Assembly (NCBI RefSeq): GCF_003852315.1
Contig: NZ_CP027762.1
Coordinates: 1,097,501 to 1,161,500 of the forward strand
Direction of reading: 5' to 3'
Length of the DNA: 64,000 nt
Origin: Pseudomonas sp. LBUM920
Lineage (GTDB): Bacteria; Pseudomonadota; Gammaproteobacteria; Pseudomonadales; Pseudomonadaceae
Part shown: positions 17,097 to 26,566 of the stretch, piece by piece
Numbering within the stretch: position 1 is the stretch's first letter
Layout of the letters: each line of letters begins with the position of its first letter
Notes under the pieces: model-generated
What the model saw: the letters and a program-made list of their open reading frames with translations, nothing else
Databases searched by the model: none
What the model was told of the DNA's origin: nothing
Made by a program: the position numbers and the translations under genes

Positions 17097-17840
17097 CTAT
17101 GACGCCCGCAAGGAAATAAACGCGTAGTTGGCCGGCACCTGGGTGGCGATCCTGGCGCCGGCATCCAGCAGCTGTTCGGCAATATCCAGCCCGGACACAT
17201 GAAACACCCACTCGTTGGCGACGGCGGGCTGAGCGATCGCCAACTCCATCGCCTGGGCAAAGGCGTTCATGTCCGGCAGGTAGGCGGTAAACCCATCGCC
17301 CTTGAGCGCGGTGGTGCAAATGCCCAGCAGGGCGCACACGGCCTCTTTGGTCTGCACGTCATCGCGGTCGGCCTGGCGCGAGCGCTGGATCAACTGCGCC
17401 AATTCCAGGTCCATCAATTCGCCGCCGACGATCAGCGCCGGCCCCTGTTCCCAGGATTGCGGCGGGCAGTCCTTGGCGCCAGGGTTGAGCGGGATATGCG
17501 GATTGATCTCCATCGGATAGATTCGACACACCAGCGGGCGGCGCTCATAGATGTTGCAGCGGTTGTCTTCGTCAAGATTCCGGCAGCGCCCGGCGTTGTA
17601 AGCGGCAAAGGTGATCGCCACAAACGCCTCGGTATTGCCGCTGGGCACCACCACCGAACGACGCTCGGCGTGTTCGCGCTGTTGCAGGGGCAAGCCCAGG
17701 CCATCGGCGAGAAAACCCTCCACCAGAACGATGACGTTACCGCCGTCAGCCGCCCACTGCCGCGCTTCTTCGAGGGTCAGGGGCACATGATGGTCGGTGC
17801 AGCATTTGCCGCAACCCACGCAGGAAAAGTGAGTGTTCAT
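17097..17840 (-). CDS. YkgJ-family cysteine-cluster protein
   Basis: 247 residues. The N-terminus carries CVGCGKCC, and later cysteines lie in AGRCRNLDEDNRCNIYERRPLVCRIYP, the CxxCxxCC...C...C layout of the zinc- or iron-sulfur-binding YkgJ family (UPF0153), whose function is poorly known. The C-terminal 90 residues have no recognisable motif. I chose ATG 17840; a TTG at 17861 would add seven residues, and neither has a convincing ribosome binding site. It ends 20 bp from the RidA fusion gene (convergent). Confidence 0.82.
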   Translation of the reverse strand: MNTHFSCVGCGKCCTDHHVPLTLEEARQWAADGGNVIVLVEGFLADGLGLPLQQREHAERRSVVVPSGNTEAFVAITFAAYNAGRCRNLDEDNRCNIYERRPLVCRIYPMEINPHIPLNPGAKDCPPQSWEQGPALIVGGELMDLELAQLIQRSRQADRDDVQTKEAVCALLGICTTALKGDGFTAYLPDMNAFAQAMELAIAQPAVANEWVFHVSGLDIAEQLLDAGARIATQVPANYAFISLRAS

Positions 17841-17948
17841 GGAGGATCTGTCACCAGGCAAGGTCAGAGGGCACTCTTGAACAGTGACGGGTTTTTGCCT
17901 CTATGCACTGTTCTGCCTGTTGCGAAGCAAGTTATGCGCCAGTGCCTG

Positions 17949-18431
17949 TCAGTCCTCGGGCATCCGGTCGCGCAGCACAAAAACCATGCCCGCGCTTTCA
18001 TACAGTTGTCGGGCGCGCAGGTTGCTTTCGCGCACCTTGAGGTCGACGTAGGGTTCGCCGCGTTGCTTGAACACCTCAAAGCTGTGCAGCAACAACGCGC
18101 GGCCCAGCCCCTGGCCCTGGGCGCAGGGATGCACGGAGAGGTTCTTGATAAACGCGCTGGTCCAGCACTGGGCTACACCGAGGATGCCCTCGGCGTTGCT
18201 GACCACCAGGCACAGCGTCGGATCGAATTCGGCATCGGTGACAAACTGCTGGCGCCATTGCGCCAGGCTGGCGACACGGCCGCCGCCCTGCTCCTGGGTC
18301 ATGCGCAGCACCGCATGAATCGCCGGGGCCAGTTCATCACGGTAATGACCCAGCCGAATATCGGCCGGCCACTGCGGAGCGGGCAGGCTGCCGGTCAGGT
18401 CGCGGCGCAACAGGTGGAAGTATTGCGTCAC
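17949..18431 (-). CDS. GNAT-family N-acetyltransferase
   Basis: 160 residues of the GNAT fold. Motif A is LSVHPCAQGQGLGRALLLHSFEVF, the Q-x-x-G-x-G acetyl-CoA loop, and motif B is NLRARQLYESAGMVF. The substrate is unknown. The GTG start at 18431 lies four bases after the CheV stop codon on the same strand, so the two genes are probably co-transcribed, with translation aided by the AAAGG in the end of cheV. Confidence 0.85.
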   Translation of the reverse strand: MTQYFHLLRRDLTGSLPAPQWPADIRLGHYRDELAPAIHAVLRMTQEQGGGRVASLAQWRQQFVTDAEFDPTLCLVVSNAEGILGVAQCWTSAFIKNLSVHPCAQGQGLGRALLLHSFEVFKQRGEPYVDLKVRESNLRARQLYESAGMVFVLRDRMPED

Positions 18432-18434
18432 CGG

Positions 18435-19337
18435 TTACAAGCCTTTTTGCGCCACAGTCTGGGCGGCAACCACCAGGCACTTGGTCAGTTCGGGCGAAGA
18501 GAACTTGGTCAGCACCGCGTCGGCACCGGCCAGGCGAGCCTTTTCACTGTTCATCGCGCTGTCCAAAGAAGTGTGCAGCAGCACGTACAGCTCCTGGAAA
18601 TCCGGGGTTTCGCGCAGCGTACGGGTGAGGGCGTAGCCGTCCATTTCGGACATTTCGATGTCCGAGACCACCACGTTGATCTGCTCGACCGTGCCTTGCA
18701 GTTCCAGCAGCACGTCAATGGCTTCCTTGGCGCTGCGTGCGGTGTGGCAGGTCAAGCCGAGATTGCGCAGGGTGTGCACCGATTGCTGCAGGGCGACCTG
18801 GCTGTCGTCCACCACCAGAATCCGCGCGTTGCCGAGTACTTCGGCCTCCTCCATGGTCAGGTCGGTGGGCGCCGCTTCAACCGGTGCCGGGGCAATGCCG
18901 TGGATGACCTTTTCGATATCCAGCACCTGCACCAGCCCGCCTTCGACCTGGGTGACCCCGGTGATAAACGAGCGGTTGCCACCGGAGCCATACGGCGGCG
19001 GACGAATGTCGGTGGTCAGGCAATGCACGATCTTGCTCACCGCCTGCACATGCAAGCCCTGCTTGGAGCGGCTGACGTCAGTGACGATCAGGCAGCCGCC
19101 GTTCGGGTCTTCCAGGGGCATTTCGCCCAGCGCGCGGCTCAGGTCGATCACCGACAGCGAGGCACCGCGCAGCGTGGCGATGCCTTTGACGTGAGGGTGA
19201 GACTCCGGCAGCTTGGTCAGCGGCGGGCAGGGGATGATTTCGCTGACTTTCAGCAGGTTGATCGCCATCAGCTTGCCGCTGCGCAAGGTAAAGAGCAGAA
19301 GCGAGAGTGAATCTGCGCGGGCTTTGGTGGTGGACAT
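18435..19337 (-). CDS. cheV: Chemotaxis coupling protein CheV
   Basis: 300 residues: a CheW-like domain (about 10-155; LLLFTLRSGKLMAINLLKVSEII, VKGIATLRGASLSVIDLS) and a receiver domain (about 172-295; ILVVDDSQVALQQS, phospho-acceptor in VVVSDIEMSEMDGYALT, Lys in AVLTKFSSPE). CheV couples receptors to CheA and may act as a phosphate sink or an adaptation device. It lies 1.4 kb from the Aer-like receptor but on the other strand. Pseudomonas carry several CheV paralogues, and which one this is cannot be settled here. Confidence 0.92.
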   Translation of the reverse strand: MSTTKARADSLSLLLFTLRSGKLMAINLLKVSEIIPCPPLTKLPESHPHVKGIATLRGASLSVIDLSRALGEMPLEDPNGGCLIVTDVSRSKQGLHVQAVSKIVHCLTTDIRPPPYGSGGNRSFITGVTQVEGGLVQVLDIEKVIHGIAPAPVEAAPTDLTMEEAEVLGNARILVVDDSQVALQQSVHTLRNLGLTCHTARSAKEAIDVLLELQGTVEQINVVVSDIEMSEMDGYALTRTLRETPDFQELYVLLHTSLDSAMNSEKARLAGADAVLTKFSSPELTKCLVVAAQTVAQKGL

Positions 19338-19430
19338 AAAAACCTTCTGAGGATCAGGAATGACGATCTATAGAGGGTTATCGACTTGGGCGCGCCAGGC
19401 TTTAACCGGATTTATGCAGGGCTGGCGTGT

Positions 19431-19457
19431 GTGGGAGCGAGCAAGCCCGCTCCCACC
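19431..19457. repeat. Collapsed REP doublet
   Basis: GTGGGAGCG and CGCTCCCAC with a nine-base centre, downstream of the dehydrogenase stop codon; it could also act as a 3' hairpin for that gene. Confidence 0.75.
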
Positions 19458-19468
19458 GAGGGGAGGTG

Positions 19469-20443
19469 TCAGCCCTTCCAGACCTGTGGGTTCACCAAGT
19501 CCTGCGGGCGCTGGCCCAGCAAGGCGCTGCGCAGGTTGTCCAGGGCGCGGTTGGCCATGGCTTCACGGGTTTCGTGGGTGGCCGAGCCGATGTGCGGCAG
19601 GGTTACGGCGTTGCTCAGCTGGAACAGCGGTGACTCGGCCAGCGGCTCCTGTTCATACACGTCCAGGCCGGCACCGCGAATCTTCTGGGTTTGCAGGGCG
19701 TCGATCAGCGCCGGCTCGTCCACCACCGGGCCACGGGAAATATTGATCAGGATCGCGCTGGATTTCATCAGGCCCAACTCGCGGGTGCTGATCAGGTGGC
19801 GGGTCTTGTCGCTCAATGGCACCACCAGGCAGACGAAGTCCGACTCGGCCAGCAATTGGTCGAGGCTGCGGAACTGGGCGCCCAATTCCTGTTCCAGCGC
19901 GGTCTTGCGGCTGTTGCCGCTGTACAGGATCGGCATATTGAAGCCCAGGCGTCCACGCCGGGCCACGGCGGCGCCGATGTTGCCCATGCCGACGATGCCG
20001 AGGGTTTTGCCGTGTACATCGCAACCGAACAGTGGCGCGCCGACGCTGGCTTTCCACTGGCCGGCCTTGGTCCAGGCGTCCAGTTCGGCCACGCGGCGTG
20101 CACTGCTCATCAGCAGGGCGAAGGCCAGGTCGGCGGTGCTTTCGGTGAGTACGTCGGGGGTGTTGGTGAGCATGATTCCGCGTTCATTGAAGTAGGGCAC
20201 GTCGTAGTTGTCGTAGCCTACTGACACGCTGGAGACCACCTCCAGGTTGCTTGCGCCTTCGAGCTGTGCACGGCCGAGCTTGCGGCCTACGCCGATCAAA
20301 CCGTGGGCGTGGGGCAGGGCTTCGTTGAATTGAGCGTTGATGTCGCCCAGCTTGGGGTTGGGGGCGATGACGTCGAAATCCTGTTGCAGGCGTTCGATCA
20401 TTTCCGGGGTGACACGGCTGAAGGCGAGGACGGTCTTTTTCAT
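19469..20443 (-). CDS. ghrB: D-2-hydroxyacid dehydrogenase, GhrB/TkrA type
   Basis: NAD(P)H-dependent reduction of 2-keto acids such as glyoxylate, hydroxypyruvate or 2-ketogluconate. 324 residues from ATG 20443 (MKKTVLAFSRV, the usual family start; an ATG at 20458 would add five). The Rossmann loop is GIVGMGNIGAAVARRG. The catalytic Arg is in ISRGPVVDEPAL, Glu in GLDVYEQEPL and His in LPHIGSAT. The whole protein closely resembles what I know of Pseudomonas proteins annotated as 2-ketogluconate reductase. No other ketogluconate genes are adjacent, so the physiological substrate is open. Confidence 0.87.
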   Translation of the reverse strand: MKKTVLAFSRVTPEMIERLQQDFDVIAPNPKLGDINAQFNEALPHAHGLIGVGRKLGRAQLEGASNLEVVSSVSVGYDNYDVPYFNERGIMLTNTPDVLTESTADLAFALLMSSARRVAELDAWTKAGQWKASVGAPLFGCDVHGKTLGIVGMGNIGAAVARRGRLGFNMPILYSGNSRKTALEQELGAQFRSLDQLLAESDFVCLVVPLSDKTRHLISTRELGLMKSSAILINISRGPVVDEPALIDALQTQKIRGAGLDVYEQEPLAESPLFQLSNAVTLPHIGSATHETREAMANRALDNLRSALLGQRPQDLVNPQVWKG

Positions 20444-20935
20444 TGCAGGCGGGCTCATCGACTACGGAAGAATGCTAAGCACGCTAACATTCTTGGGGGA
20501 TTGGGGGGAGCCTTTTGCTGTTTGGTTGAGCGGTTGAGTACATATCCGTTGCTGCGGTCACGGCCACTTAGGGTTCCGCTCTTACAGCGGGTCACTTTTG
20601 GCAAACGCCCCAAAAGTAACCAAAAGGTCTTTGCCCCACCACTCGGTGCCTCGCCTAGGCTCGGCATGCCCTCACTCCGGCTTGAATCCGTGGGCCGCCG
20701 CGACGGGCCATCCATGGCCCAACACGGCTAACCCGGCGTCCTGCCGGGTTACCCACGGATTCAAGCCTGCGTTCGGCCAGCGTGGTTGATGGGGCCTGTC
20801 AGATCAAGATCAAAAGCAGATCAAGAGCAGAGCACGGCGGCCTGGTAGCCGACCTGAGTGGTTGAAGCAAAAGCAGGGCAGAAGCACAGCAACAGCACAG
20901 CAACACACTTCTATCTGATGCACAGAGTTCTAAAT

Positions 20936-21022
20936 GTGGGAGCGGGCTTGCTCGCGAAGGCGGTGTTTCAGCTACACATGAGCTGACTGACCCACCGCCT
21001 TCGCGAGCAAGCCCGCTCCCAC
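20936..21022. repeat. REPIN, GCGGGCTTGCTCGCGAAG type
   Basis: Inverted REPs with the core GTGGGAGCGGGCTTGCTCGC at both ends, inside the second composite repeat. Confidence 0.92.
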
Positions 21023-21069
21023 AAGTTGACCGAGTTCAGCTGCCAGCACCGCAGTGCTTTTGCTTTTCT

Positions 21070-21154
21070 GTGGGAGCTGGCTTGCCTGCGATGCAGACAC
21101 CTCGGTCTATCAGGCACAACCAGTAGATGCCATCGCAGGCAAGCCAGCTCCCAC
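21070..21154. repeat. REPIN, GCTGGCTTGCCTGCGATG type
   Basis: Inverted REPs with the core GTGGGAGCTGGCTTGCCTGC, matching the one at 5882-5966 in position and sequence. Confidence 0.92.
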
Positions 21155-21515
21155 ATTCGATTGAGTTCAGCCTTCAAGATCAGGTCGGCTGTCAGGCCGC
21201 CTCGCGTCCGCTGTAGATCTTGATCTTGATCTTAGGCGCCCCGTTAAACCACGCTGGCCGAACGCAGGTTTGAATCCGTGGGTAACCCGGCAGGACGCCG
21301 GGTTAGCCGTGTTGGGCCATGGATGGCCCGTCACGGCGGCCCACGGATTCAAGCCGGAGTGAGGGCACACCGAGCCCGAGCGAGGTGCCGAGTGGTGGGG
21401 CAAGAGCCCTTTGGTTACTTTGGGGCTTTTCCAAAGTGACCCGCCGTAAGGGCGGAACCCAAAGAGGCCATCACGCAAATACCGGATATGCCCCCAAAGC
21501 CCAACCCCAAACCGG

Positions 21516-22484
21516 TCAGTTAGCCAACCGCGCCCCGCTAAGACTCCCACTCAACTCATACGCCACCAACTCCGCCTGATGCGCCGCCAAAATCTCGGGC
21601 AACGACCCGCGCAGATATTCAACCCACGTCTTGATCTTCGCATCCAGGTACTGGCGCGACGGGTAGATCGCATACAAGTTCAGCTCTTGCGAACGGTAGT
21701 TAGGCATCACCCGCACCAGCGTGCCGTTACGCAACCCCTCGATAGCCGCATACACCGGCAACAACCCCACGCCCATGCCACTGGTAATCGCCGTTTTCAT
21801 CGCGTCCGCCGAATTAACCAGAAACGGCGACGTATTGATCGCCACACTTTCCTGGCCTTCCGGCCCGTTGAAGGTCCATTTATCCAGCTGGATCACCGGG
21901 CTCACCAACCGCAGGCACGCATGGTTGAGCAAATCCTGCGGCCGTTGCGCACAGCCCTTGGCCTTGACGTAATCCGGCGACGCACACGCGATGCTGTAGG
22001 TAATGCCCAGTCGCTGGGACACAAACCCCGAGTCCGGCAATTCACTGGCCAGCACGATCGACACGTCGTAGCCCTCATCGAGCAAGTCCGGCACGCGGTT
22101 GGCCAGGGTCAGGTCGAAGGTCACGTCGGGATGCGTACGGCGGTAGCGGGCAATGGCGTCAATCACGAAATGCTGGCCGATACCGGTCATGGTGTGCACT
22201 TTCAACTGCCCGGCCGGCCGCGCGTGCGCGTCGCTGGCTTCGGCTTCGGCTTCTTCCACGTAGGCCAGGATCTGCTCGCAACGCAGCAAATAGCGTTTAC
22301 CGGCTTCGGTCAGCGCGATGCGGCGGGTGGTGCGGTTGAGCAAGCGGGTTTGCAGATGGGCTTCCAGGTTGGAGACCGCGCGCGAGACGTTGGCCGTGGT
22401 GGTGTCCAGTTGCACGGCGGCGGCGGTGAAGCTGCCGGCTTCGGCCACGCAACTGAAAGCGCGCATGTTTTGCAAAGTGTCCAT
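21516..22484 (-). CDS. LysR-family regulator of the adjacent Aae-like exporter
   Basis: 322 residues. The winged helix-turn-helix is at about 1-60 (MRAFSCVAEAGSFTAAAVQLDTTTANVSRAVSNLE) and the periplasmic-binding-like effector domain at about 90-300. It is divergent from the outer-membrane-factor gene, with 180 bp between starts, the normal arrangement for a LysR regulator and its target. In Enterobacteria the AaeXAB exporter is controlled by the LysR protein AaeR in response to aromatic acids. A similar role here is inference from position only. Confidence 0.88.
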   Translation of the reverse strand: MDTLQNMRAFSCVAEAGSFTAAAVQLDTTTANVSRAVSNLEAHLQTRLLNRTTRRIALTEAGKRYLLRCEQILAYVEEAEAEASDAHARPAGQLKVHTMTGIGQHFVIDAIARYRRTHPDVTFDLTLANRVPDLLDEGYDVSIVLASELPDSGFVSQRLGITYSIACASPDYVKAKGCAQRPQDLLNHACLRLVSPVIQLDKWTFNGPEGQESVAINTSPFLVNSADAMKTAITSGMGVGLLPVYAAIEGLRNGTLVRVMPNYRSQELNLYAIYPSRQYLDAKIKTWVEYLRGSLPEILAAHQAELVAYELSGSLSGARLAN

Positions 22485-22666
22485 GGAGTGTTCTCAGGGG
22501 AGATAGCAAATTGTGACAGAAAGTTACGCCGTCCAGTGATCCCTACCAACGGATTATCGCCTGAACGGTAACAAAGATTCACAGGAATGCCAGCTTATCG
22601 TTCCCCATGCCGCCCCCTAGAATTGCGCCACCTCTTGCGCAACACCACCTCAGGAATACGCTTGCC

Positions 22667-24178
22667 GTGCCGCGTCACATCATCAGAGAGCTGAAGACTC
22701 TCAGTGTTTGGGCCTTATCGTTAGCAATCAGCGGCTGCATCGGAACCGGAGGAATCGCCCCCCAAGGCCAGGCCCTCGACGTCAATAACCTGGCCGCCGA
22801 CCAAGCCATCCAGAGTGCCGCCCACGACGCCCACTGGCCCACCACGCAATGGTGGCAAGCCTATGGCGATCCGCAACTCAATCAGTGGGTGCAACGTGCC
22901 ACGCAAAACAGCCCGAGCCTGGCCATGGCCGCCGCGCGGGTGCGTGAGGCGCGGGCCATGGCCGGCATTGCCGAGTCGGCTGAGTCGTTGCAGATCAACA
23001 GCGACACCACCCTCAAACGCCACAACTGGCCGAAGGATCAGTTCTACGGCCCCGGCGAGTTGAGCGGAACAACCACCTGGGACAACAATTCGTCCCTGGG
23101 CCTGAGCTATGCCCTTGACCTGTGGGGCCGCGAAAGCAACGCCAGCGAACGCGCCGTCGACCTGGCGCATATGAGCGCCGCCGAAGCGCGCCAGGCCCAG
23201 CTCGAATTGCAGAACAACGTGGTGCGCGCCTACATCCAGTTGTCGTTGCATTACGCCAACCGCGACATCGTCGCCGCCACCCTGGCCCAGCAACAGCAGA
23301 TTCTCGACCTGGCCAATAAACGCCTGAACGCCGGGATCGGCACGCACTTCGACGTCAGCCAGGCCGAAACGCCGTTGCCGGAGACCCATCGCCAGCTCGA
23401 CGCGCTGGACGAGGAAATCGCCCTGAGCCGTAACCAGTTGGCTGCCTTGGCGGGCAAAGGTCCGGGCGAGGGCGCGCACCTGCAACGCCCGAGTTTGTCC
23501 CTCGCCGCGCCGCTGAAATTGCCGTCGAGCTTGCCGGCGCAATTGCTCGGTCAGCGCCCGGACGTGGTTGCCAGCCGCTGGCAAGTCGCCGCGCAAGCGC
23601 GTGGCATCGATGTGGCGCATGCCGGGTTCTATCCCAACGTCGACTTGGTCGGCAGCCTCGGCTACATGGCGACCGGCGGCGCCATGCTGGGGTTTCTCAG
23701 TGGCGAGAAACTCAACTACAACGTCGGCCCGGCGATCACCTTGCCGATCTTCGACGGCGGTCGTTTGCGTGGGCAACTGGGCGAAGCCAGCGCCGGTTAT
23801 GACCTGGCCGTGGCCAAGTACAACCAGACGCTGGTCAACGCGCTCAAGGGCATCAGCGACCAATTGATCCGCCGCGAATCGATGGACAAGCAGGCGTCCT
23901 TCGCCGCGCAGTCCGTGGCCTCTGCGCAGAAAACCTACGACATCGCGATGATCGCCTACCAGCGCGGCCTCACCGATTACCTCAACGTGCTGAACGTCCA
24001 GACCTTGCTGTTTCACCAGCAGCAAATCGAGCAACAGGTGCAGGCCGCACGCCTGAGTGCCCACGCCGAACTGGTCACCGCCCTGGGCGGCGGGCTCGGC
24101 GCCGGCAACGATGTGCCGCCAGACACTAAGACCCTCCCGAGCAAGACCCCGGCGGCGCTTGCCGTATTTGATCACTGA
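22667..24178 (+). CDS. Outer-membrane efflux lipoprotein, NodT/OprM family
   Basis: The channel that lets the adjacent adaptor-pump system export to the medium. 503 residues from GTG 22667, chosen because it begins the signal peptide and AGGAA lies upstream; an ATG at 22607 would add 20 residues. The lipobox is LAISGC, giving a lipid-anchored mature protein. The two OEP repeats are seen around PTTQWWQAYGDPQLNQWVQRA...SPSLAMAAARVREARA and LLGQRPDVVASRWQVAAQARGIDVAHAGFYPNVDL. It is the first gene of an operon with the FUSC, DUF1656 and adaptor genes; the next gene follows after 10 bp. Confidence 0.92.
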   Translation: MPRHIIRELKTLSVWALSLAISGCIGTGGIAPQGQALDVNNLAADQAIQSAAHDAHWPTTQWWQAYGDPQLNQWVQRATQNSPSLAMAAARVREARAMAGIAESAESLQINSDTTLKRHNWPKDQFYGPGELSGTTTWDNNSSLGLSYALDLWGRESNASERAVDLAHMSAAEARQAQLELQNNVVRAYIQLSLHYANRDIVAATLAQQQQILDLANKRLNAGIGTHFDVSQAETPLPETHRQLDALDEEIALSRNQLAALAGKGPGEGAHLQRPSLSLAAPLKLPSSLPAQLLGQRPDVVASRWQVAAQARGIDVAHAGFYPNVDLVGSLGYMATGGAMLGFLSGEKLNYNVGPAITLPIFDGGRLRGQLGEASAGYDLAVAKYNQTLVNALKGISDQLIRRESMDKQASFAAQSVASAQKTYDIAMIAYQRGLTDYLNVLNVQTLLFHQQQIEQQVQAARLSAHAELVTALGGGLGAGNDVPPDTKTLPSKTPAALAVFDH

Positions 24179-24188
24179 GTAGGATTTG

Positions 24189-26366
24189 ATGACGCCCTTG
24201 CCTGCACCGCTGCGCTGGTTGCACTCCCTGGAGTGGCGCCGTGGTTTTTTCGACTGGGCACGCAGCGATGGCGTGACCTGGGTCTATATCTTCAAGGTGC
24301 CGATCGCCGCGTTCCTCACGCTGTGGCTGGCGATGCGCCTGGAACTGCCGCAACCGCGCACCGCGATGATCACTGTGTTTATCGTGATGCAACCGCAGAG
24401 CGGCCAGGTCTTCGCCAAGAGTTTTTACCGCTTCCTGGGCACCCTGACGGGGTCGGCGGTGATGGTCTTGTTGATCGCTTTGTTTGCGCAGAACACCGAA
24501 TTATTCCTCGGCGCGTTGGCGATCTGGGTGGGCATTTGCACGGCAGGTGCGACGCGTAATCGCAACTTTCGCGCCTATGGGTTTGTGCTGGCGGGTTACA
24601 CCGCGGCGATGGTGGGTTTGCCCGCGCTGGCGCACCCGGACGGGGCCTTTATGGCGGCGGTGTGGCGGGTGCTGGAAATCTCTTTGGGAATACTGTGCTC
24701 GACGTTGGTCAGCGCCGCGATCCTGCCGCAAACCAGCAGCGCCGCGATGCGCAACGCCTTGTACCAGCGCTTCGGCGTGTTCGCGCTGTTTGTCACCGAC
24801 GGCCTGCGTGGGCGCAGCCAGCGTGAAGGGTTCGAGGCCAGCAATGTGCGCTTTATCGCCGAGGCCGTGGGCCTGGAAGGGCTGCGCAGCGTTACCGTAT
24901 TTGAAGACCCGCACATGCGGCGGCGCAATGGCCGGTTGAGTCGCCTCAACAGCGAATTCATGAGCATCACCACGCGCTTCAACGCCTTGCACCAGTTGCT
25001 TGAGCGGCTGCGCACGGATGCAGCCGATCACGTTGCCGCGGCCATCAAGCCCGGCCTGCAAGACCTGGCCGAAGTCCTTGACGGTTTCTCCGGCCGTGCG
25101 CTCACCAGCCCCGACGCGGCGCGCCTGGTCAATCAATTAAGCGCCTATAAGGATGGACTGCCCGCCAAGGTGCGCAGCCTGCGTGCGAATTTTCAGCAGG
25201 GCAATCCGAGCGAAGCCGAGCAGCTGGATTTTCATACCGCCTACGAGTTGCTTTACCGCTTTGTCGATGACCTGCACAACTACGCGCAGACCCACGCATC
25301 ACTGGCCGATCACAGCCATGAGCGCGAGCGATGGAGCGAAGCCTACACGCCGAAAACCAACTGGCTGGCCTGCGCCGCTTCAGGGATTCGCGCGTCCTTT
25401 ATCCTGATCGTGCTGGGCAGTTACTGGGTGGCCACCGCCTGGCCCAGCGGCGCGACCATGACCCTGATCGCCGCCGCCACCGTCGGCCTGTCCGCCGCCA
25501 CGCCCAACCCGAAACGCATGGCCTTCCAGATGGCTTGCGGCACCTTGATCGGCGCGTTGGTGGGCTTCGTCGAAATGTTCTTTGTGTTCCCGTGGATCGA
25601 CGGCTTCCCGCTGCTGTGCATGATGCTTGCGCCGGTGATTATCTTCGGCTCGTTCCTCGCCTCACGCCCGCAATACGCCGGCGTCGGCGTGGGCTTGCTG
25701 ATCTTTTTCAGCACCGGCTCGGTGCCGGACAACCTGACGGTCTACAACCCTTACAGCTTTATCAATGACTACATCGCCATGGTCATTGGCATGCTGGTGT
25801 GCGCGGCAGCTGGCGCGATTATCCTGCCGCCGAACAGCCGCTGGTTATGGCGCCGCCTGGAACAGGATCTGCGCGAGCAGGTGGTGTACGCCATCAGCGG
25901 CAAGCTCAAGGGCCTGGCGTCGAGCTTTGAAAGCCGCACCCGCGACCTGCTGCACCAGGCCTACGGCCTCGCCGTCGGCCAGCCGCACGTGCAACGCGAC
26001 TTGCTGCGCTGGATGTTCGTGGTGCTGGAAGTCGGCCACGCGATCATCGAGTTGCGCAAGGAGCAGGCGATATTGCCGGTGCACCCGGCGTATGCCGAGT
26101 CGCAACCCTGGCGCCAGGCGATCCGCGTGATGGGCCGCTCGCTGGTGCGGCTGTTCCTGCAACCGAGCGCCAGCAACCTGGAGCGCGGGTTGATTGCCGT
26201 CGACCATGCGATCAGCCGCGTGCAGGCCACCGATGAACCCTTCGCCCCGCACTTCGACACCTCGGCGTTGCGCCGGGTGAAAAGCTACCTGCACTTTATC
26301 CGCACGTCGTTGCTGGACCCGCAATCGCCCCTGGCCGCCCTCAAAGGATCCCCGAATGCCTCGTGA
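24189..26366 (+). CDS. FUSC-family exporter, AaeB-like
   Basis: Inner-membrane component of an aromatic-acid type exporter. 725 residues with two blocks of about five to six membrane helices (roughly 30-190 and 390-550) separated by soluble regions, the usual FUSC/AaeB/YccS plan. ATG 24189 is preceded by AGGA; the in-frame TTG three bases earlier is less likely. It follows the outer-membrane-factor stop by 10 bp, and its last 11 bases overlap the DUF1656 gene, so translation is probably coupled. The substrate is unproven. Confidence 0.9.
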   Translation: MTPLPAPLRWLHSLEWRRGFFDWARSDGVTWVYIFKVPIAAFLTLWLAMRLELPQPRTAMITVFIVMQPQSGQVFAKSFYRFLGTLTGSAVMVLLIALFAQNTELFLGALAIWVGICTAGATRNRNFRAYGFVLAGYTAAMVGLPALAHPDGAFMAAVWRVLEISLGILCSTLVSAAILPQTSSAAMRNALYQRFGVFALFVTDGLRGRSQREGFEASNVRFIAEAVGLEGLRSVTVFEDPHMRRRNGRLSRLNSEFMSITTRFNALHQLLERLRTDAADHVAAAIKPGLQDLAEVLDGFSGRALTSPDAARLVNQLSAYKDGLPAKVRSLRANFQQGNPSEAEQLDFHTAYELLYRFVDDLHNYAQTHASLADHSHERERWSEAYTPKTNWLACAASGIRASFILIVLGSYWVATAWPSGATMTLIAAATVGLSAATPNPKRMAFQMACGTLIGALVGFVEMFFVFPWIDGFPLLCMMLAPVIIFGSFLASRPQYAGVGVGLLIFFSTGSVPDNLTVYNPYSFINDYIAMVIGMLVCAAAGAIILPPNSRWLWRRLEQDLREQVVYAISGKLKGLASSFESRTRDLLHQAYGLAVGQPHVQRDLLRWMFVVLEVGHAIIELRKEQAILPVHPAYAESQPWRQAIRVMGRSLVRLFLQPSASNLERGLIAVDHAISRVQATDEPFAPHFDTSALRRVKSYLHFIRTSLLDPQSPLAALKGSPNAS

Positions 26367-26556
26367 AATCGCATTCCACGGCGTCTACATGCCGACCATG
26401 ACCCTGATGTTTTTTATCGCCGCAGGGCTGGCCTGGGCCTTGGACCGCTTCCTGGCCGGGTTCGACCTGTACCGTTTTTTCTGGCACCCGGCGTTGCTGC
26501 GCCTGAGCCTGTTCGTCTGCTTGTTCGGCGCCCTGGCGCTGACCGTCTACCGTTGA
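26356..26556 (+). CDS. DUF1656 small membrane protein, AaeX-like
   Basis: 66 residues with two membrane helices (about 13-32 and 45-63). The first segment REIAFHGVYMPTMTLMFFIAA is typical of DUF1656/AaeX proteins, which accompany AaeA/AaeB exporters. It overlaps the FUSC gene's 3' end by 11 bp and ends 10 bp before the adaptor gene. Its role in the exporter is not known. Confidence 0.88.
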   Translation: MPREIAFHGVYMPTMTLMFFIAAGLAWALDRFLAGFDLYRFFWHPALLRLSLFVCLFGALALTVYR

Positions 26557-26566
26557 GAATGCCCCG

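Larger units (their letters stand above)
20542..21489. repeat. Composite repeat element, copy 2 (948 bp)
   Basis: Same layout as 5432-6342 and very similar along its length: terminal ATATCCGTT and ACCGGATAT (one mismatch), two long arms in inverted orientation (20542 to about 20930 and about 21165-21489), and a centre with two full-length REPINs of different core types (20936-21022 and 21070-21154). It fills the gap between the dehydrogenase and the LysR gene. No transposase or credible gene is inside. Confidence 0.85.

Noticed and set aside
17199..19310. A 703-residue open frame on the plus strand
   Set aside because: It lies antisense to the cysteine-cluster, GNAT and CheV genes, all with clear motifs. 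The composition (His, Gln, Arg-rich) is typical of antisense GC-rich frames.
22721..24175. A 484-residue open frame antisense to the outer-membrane-factor gene
   Set aside because: The plus-strand gene has a lipobox and OEP repeats. The antisense frame shows only shadow composition.
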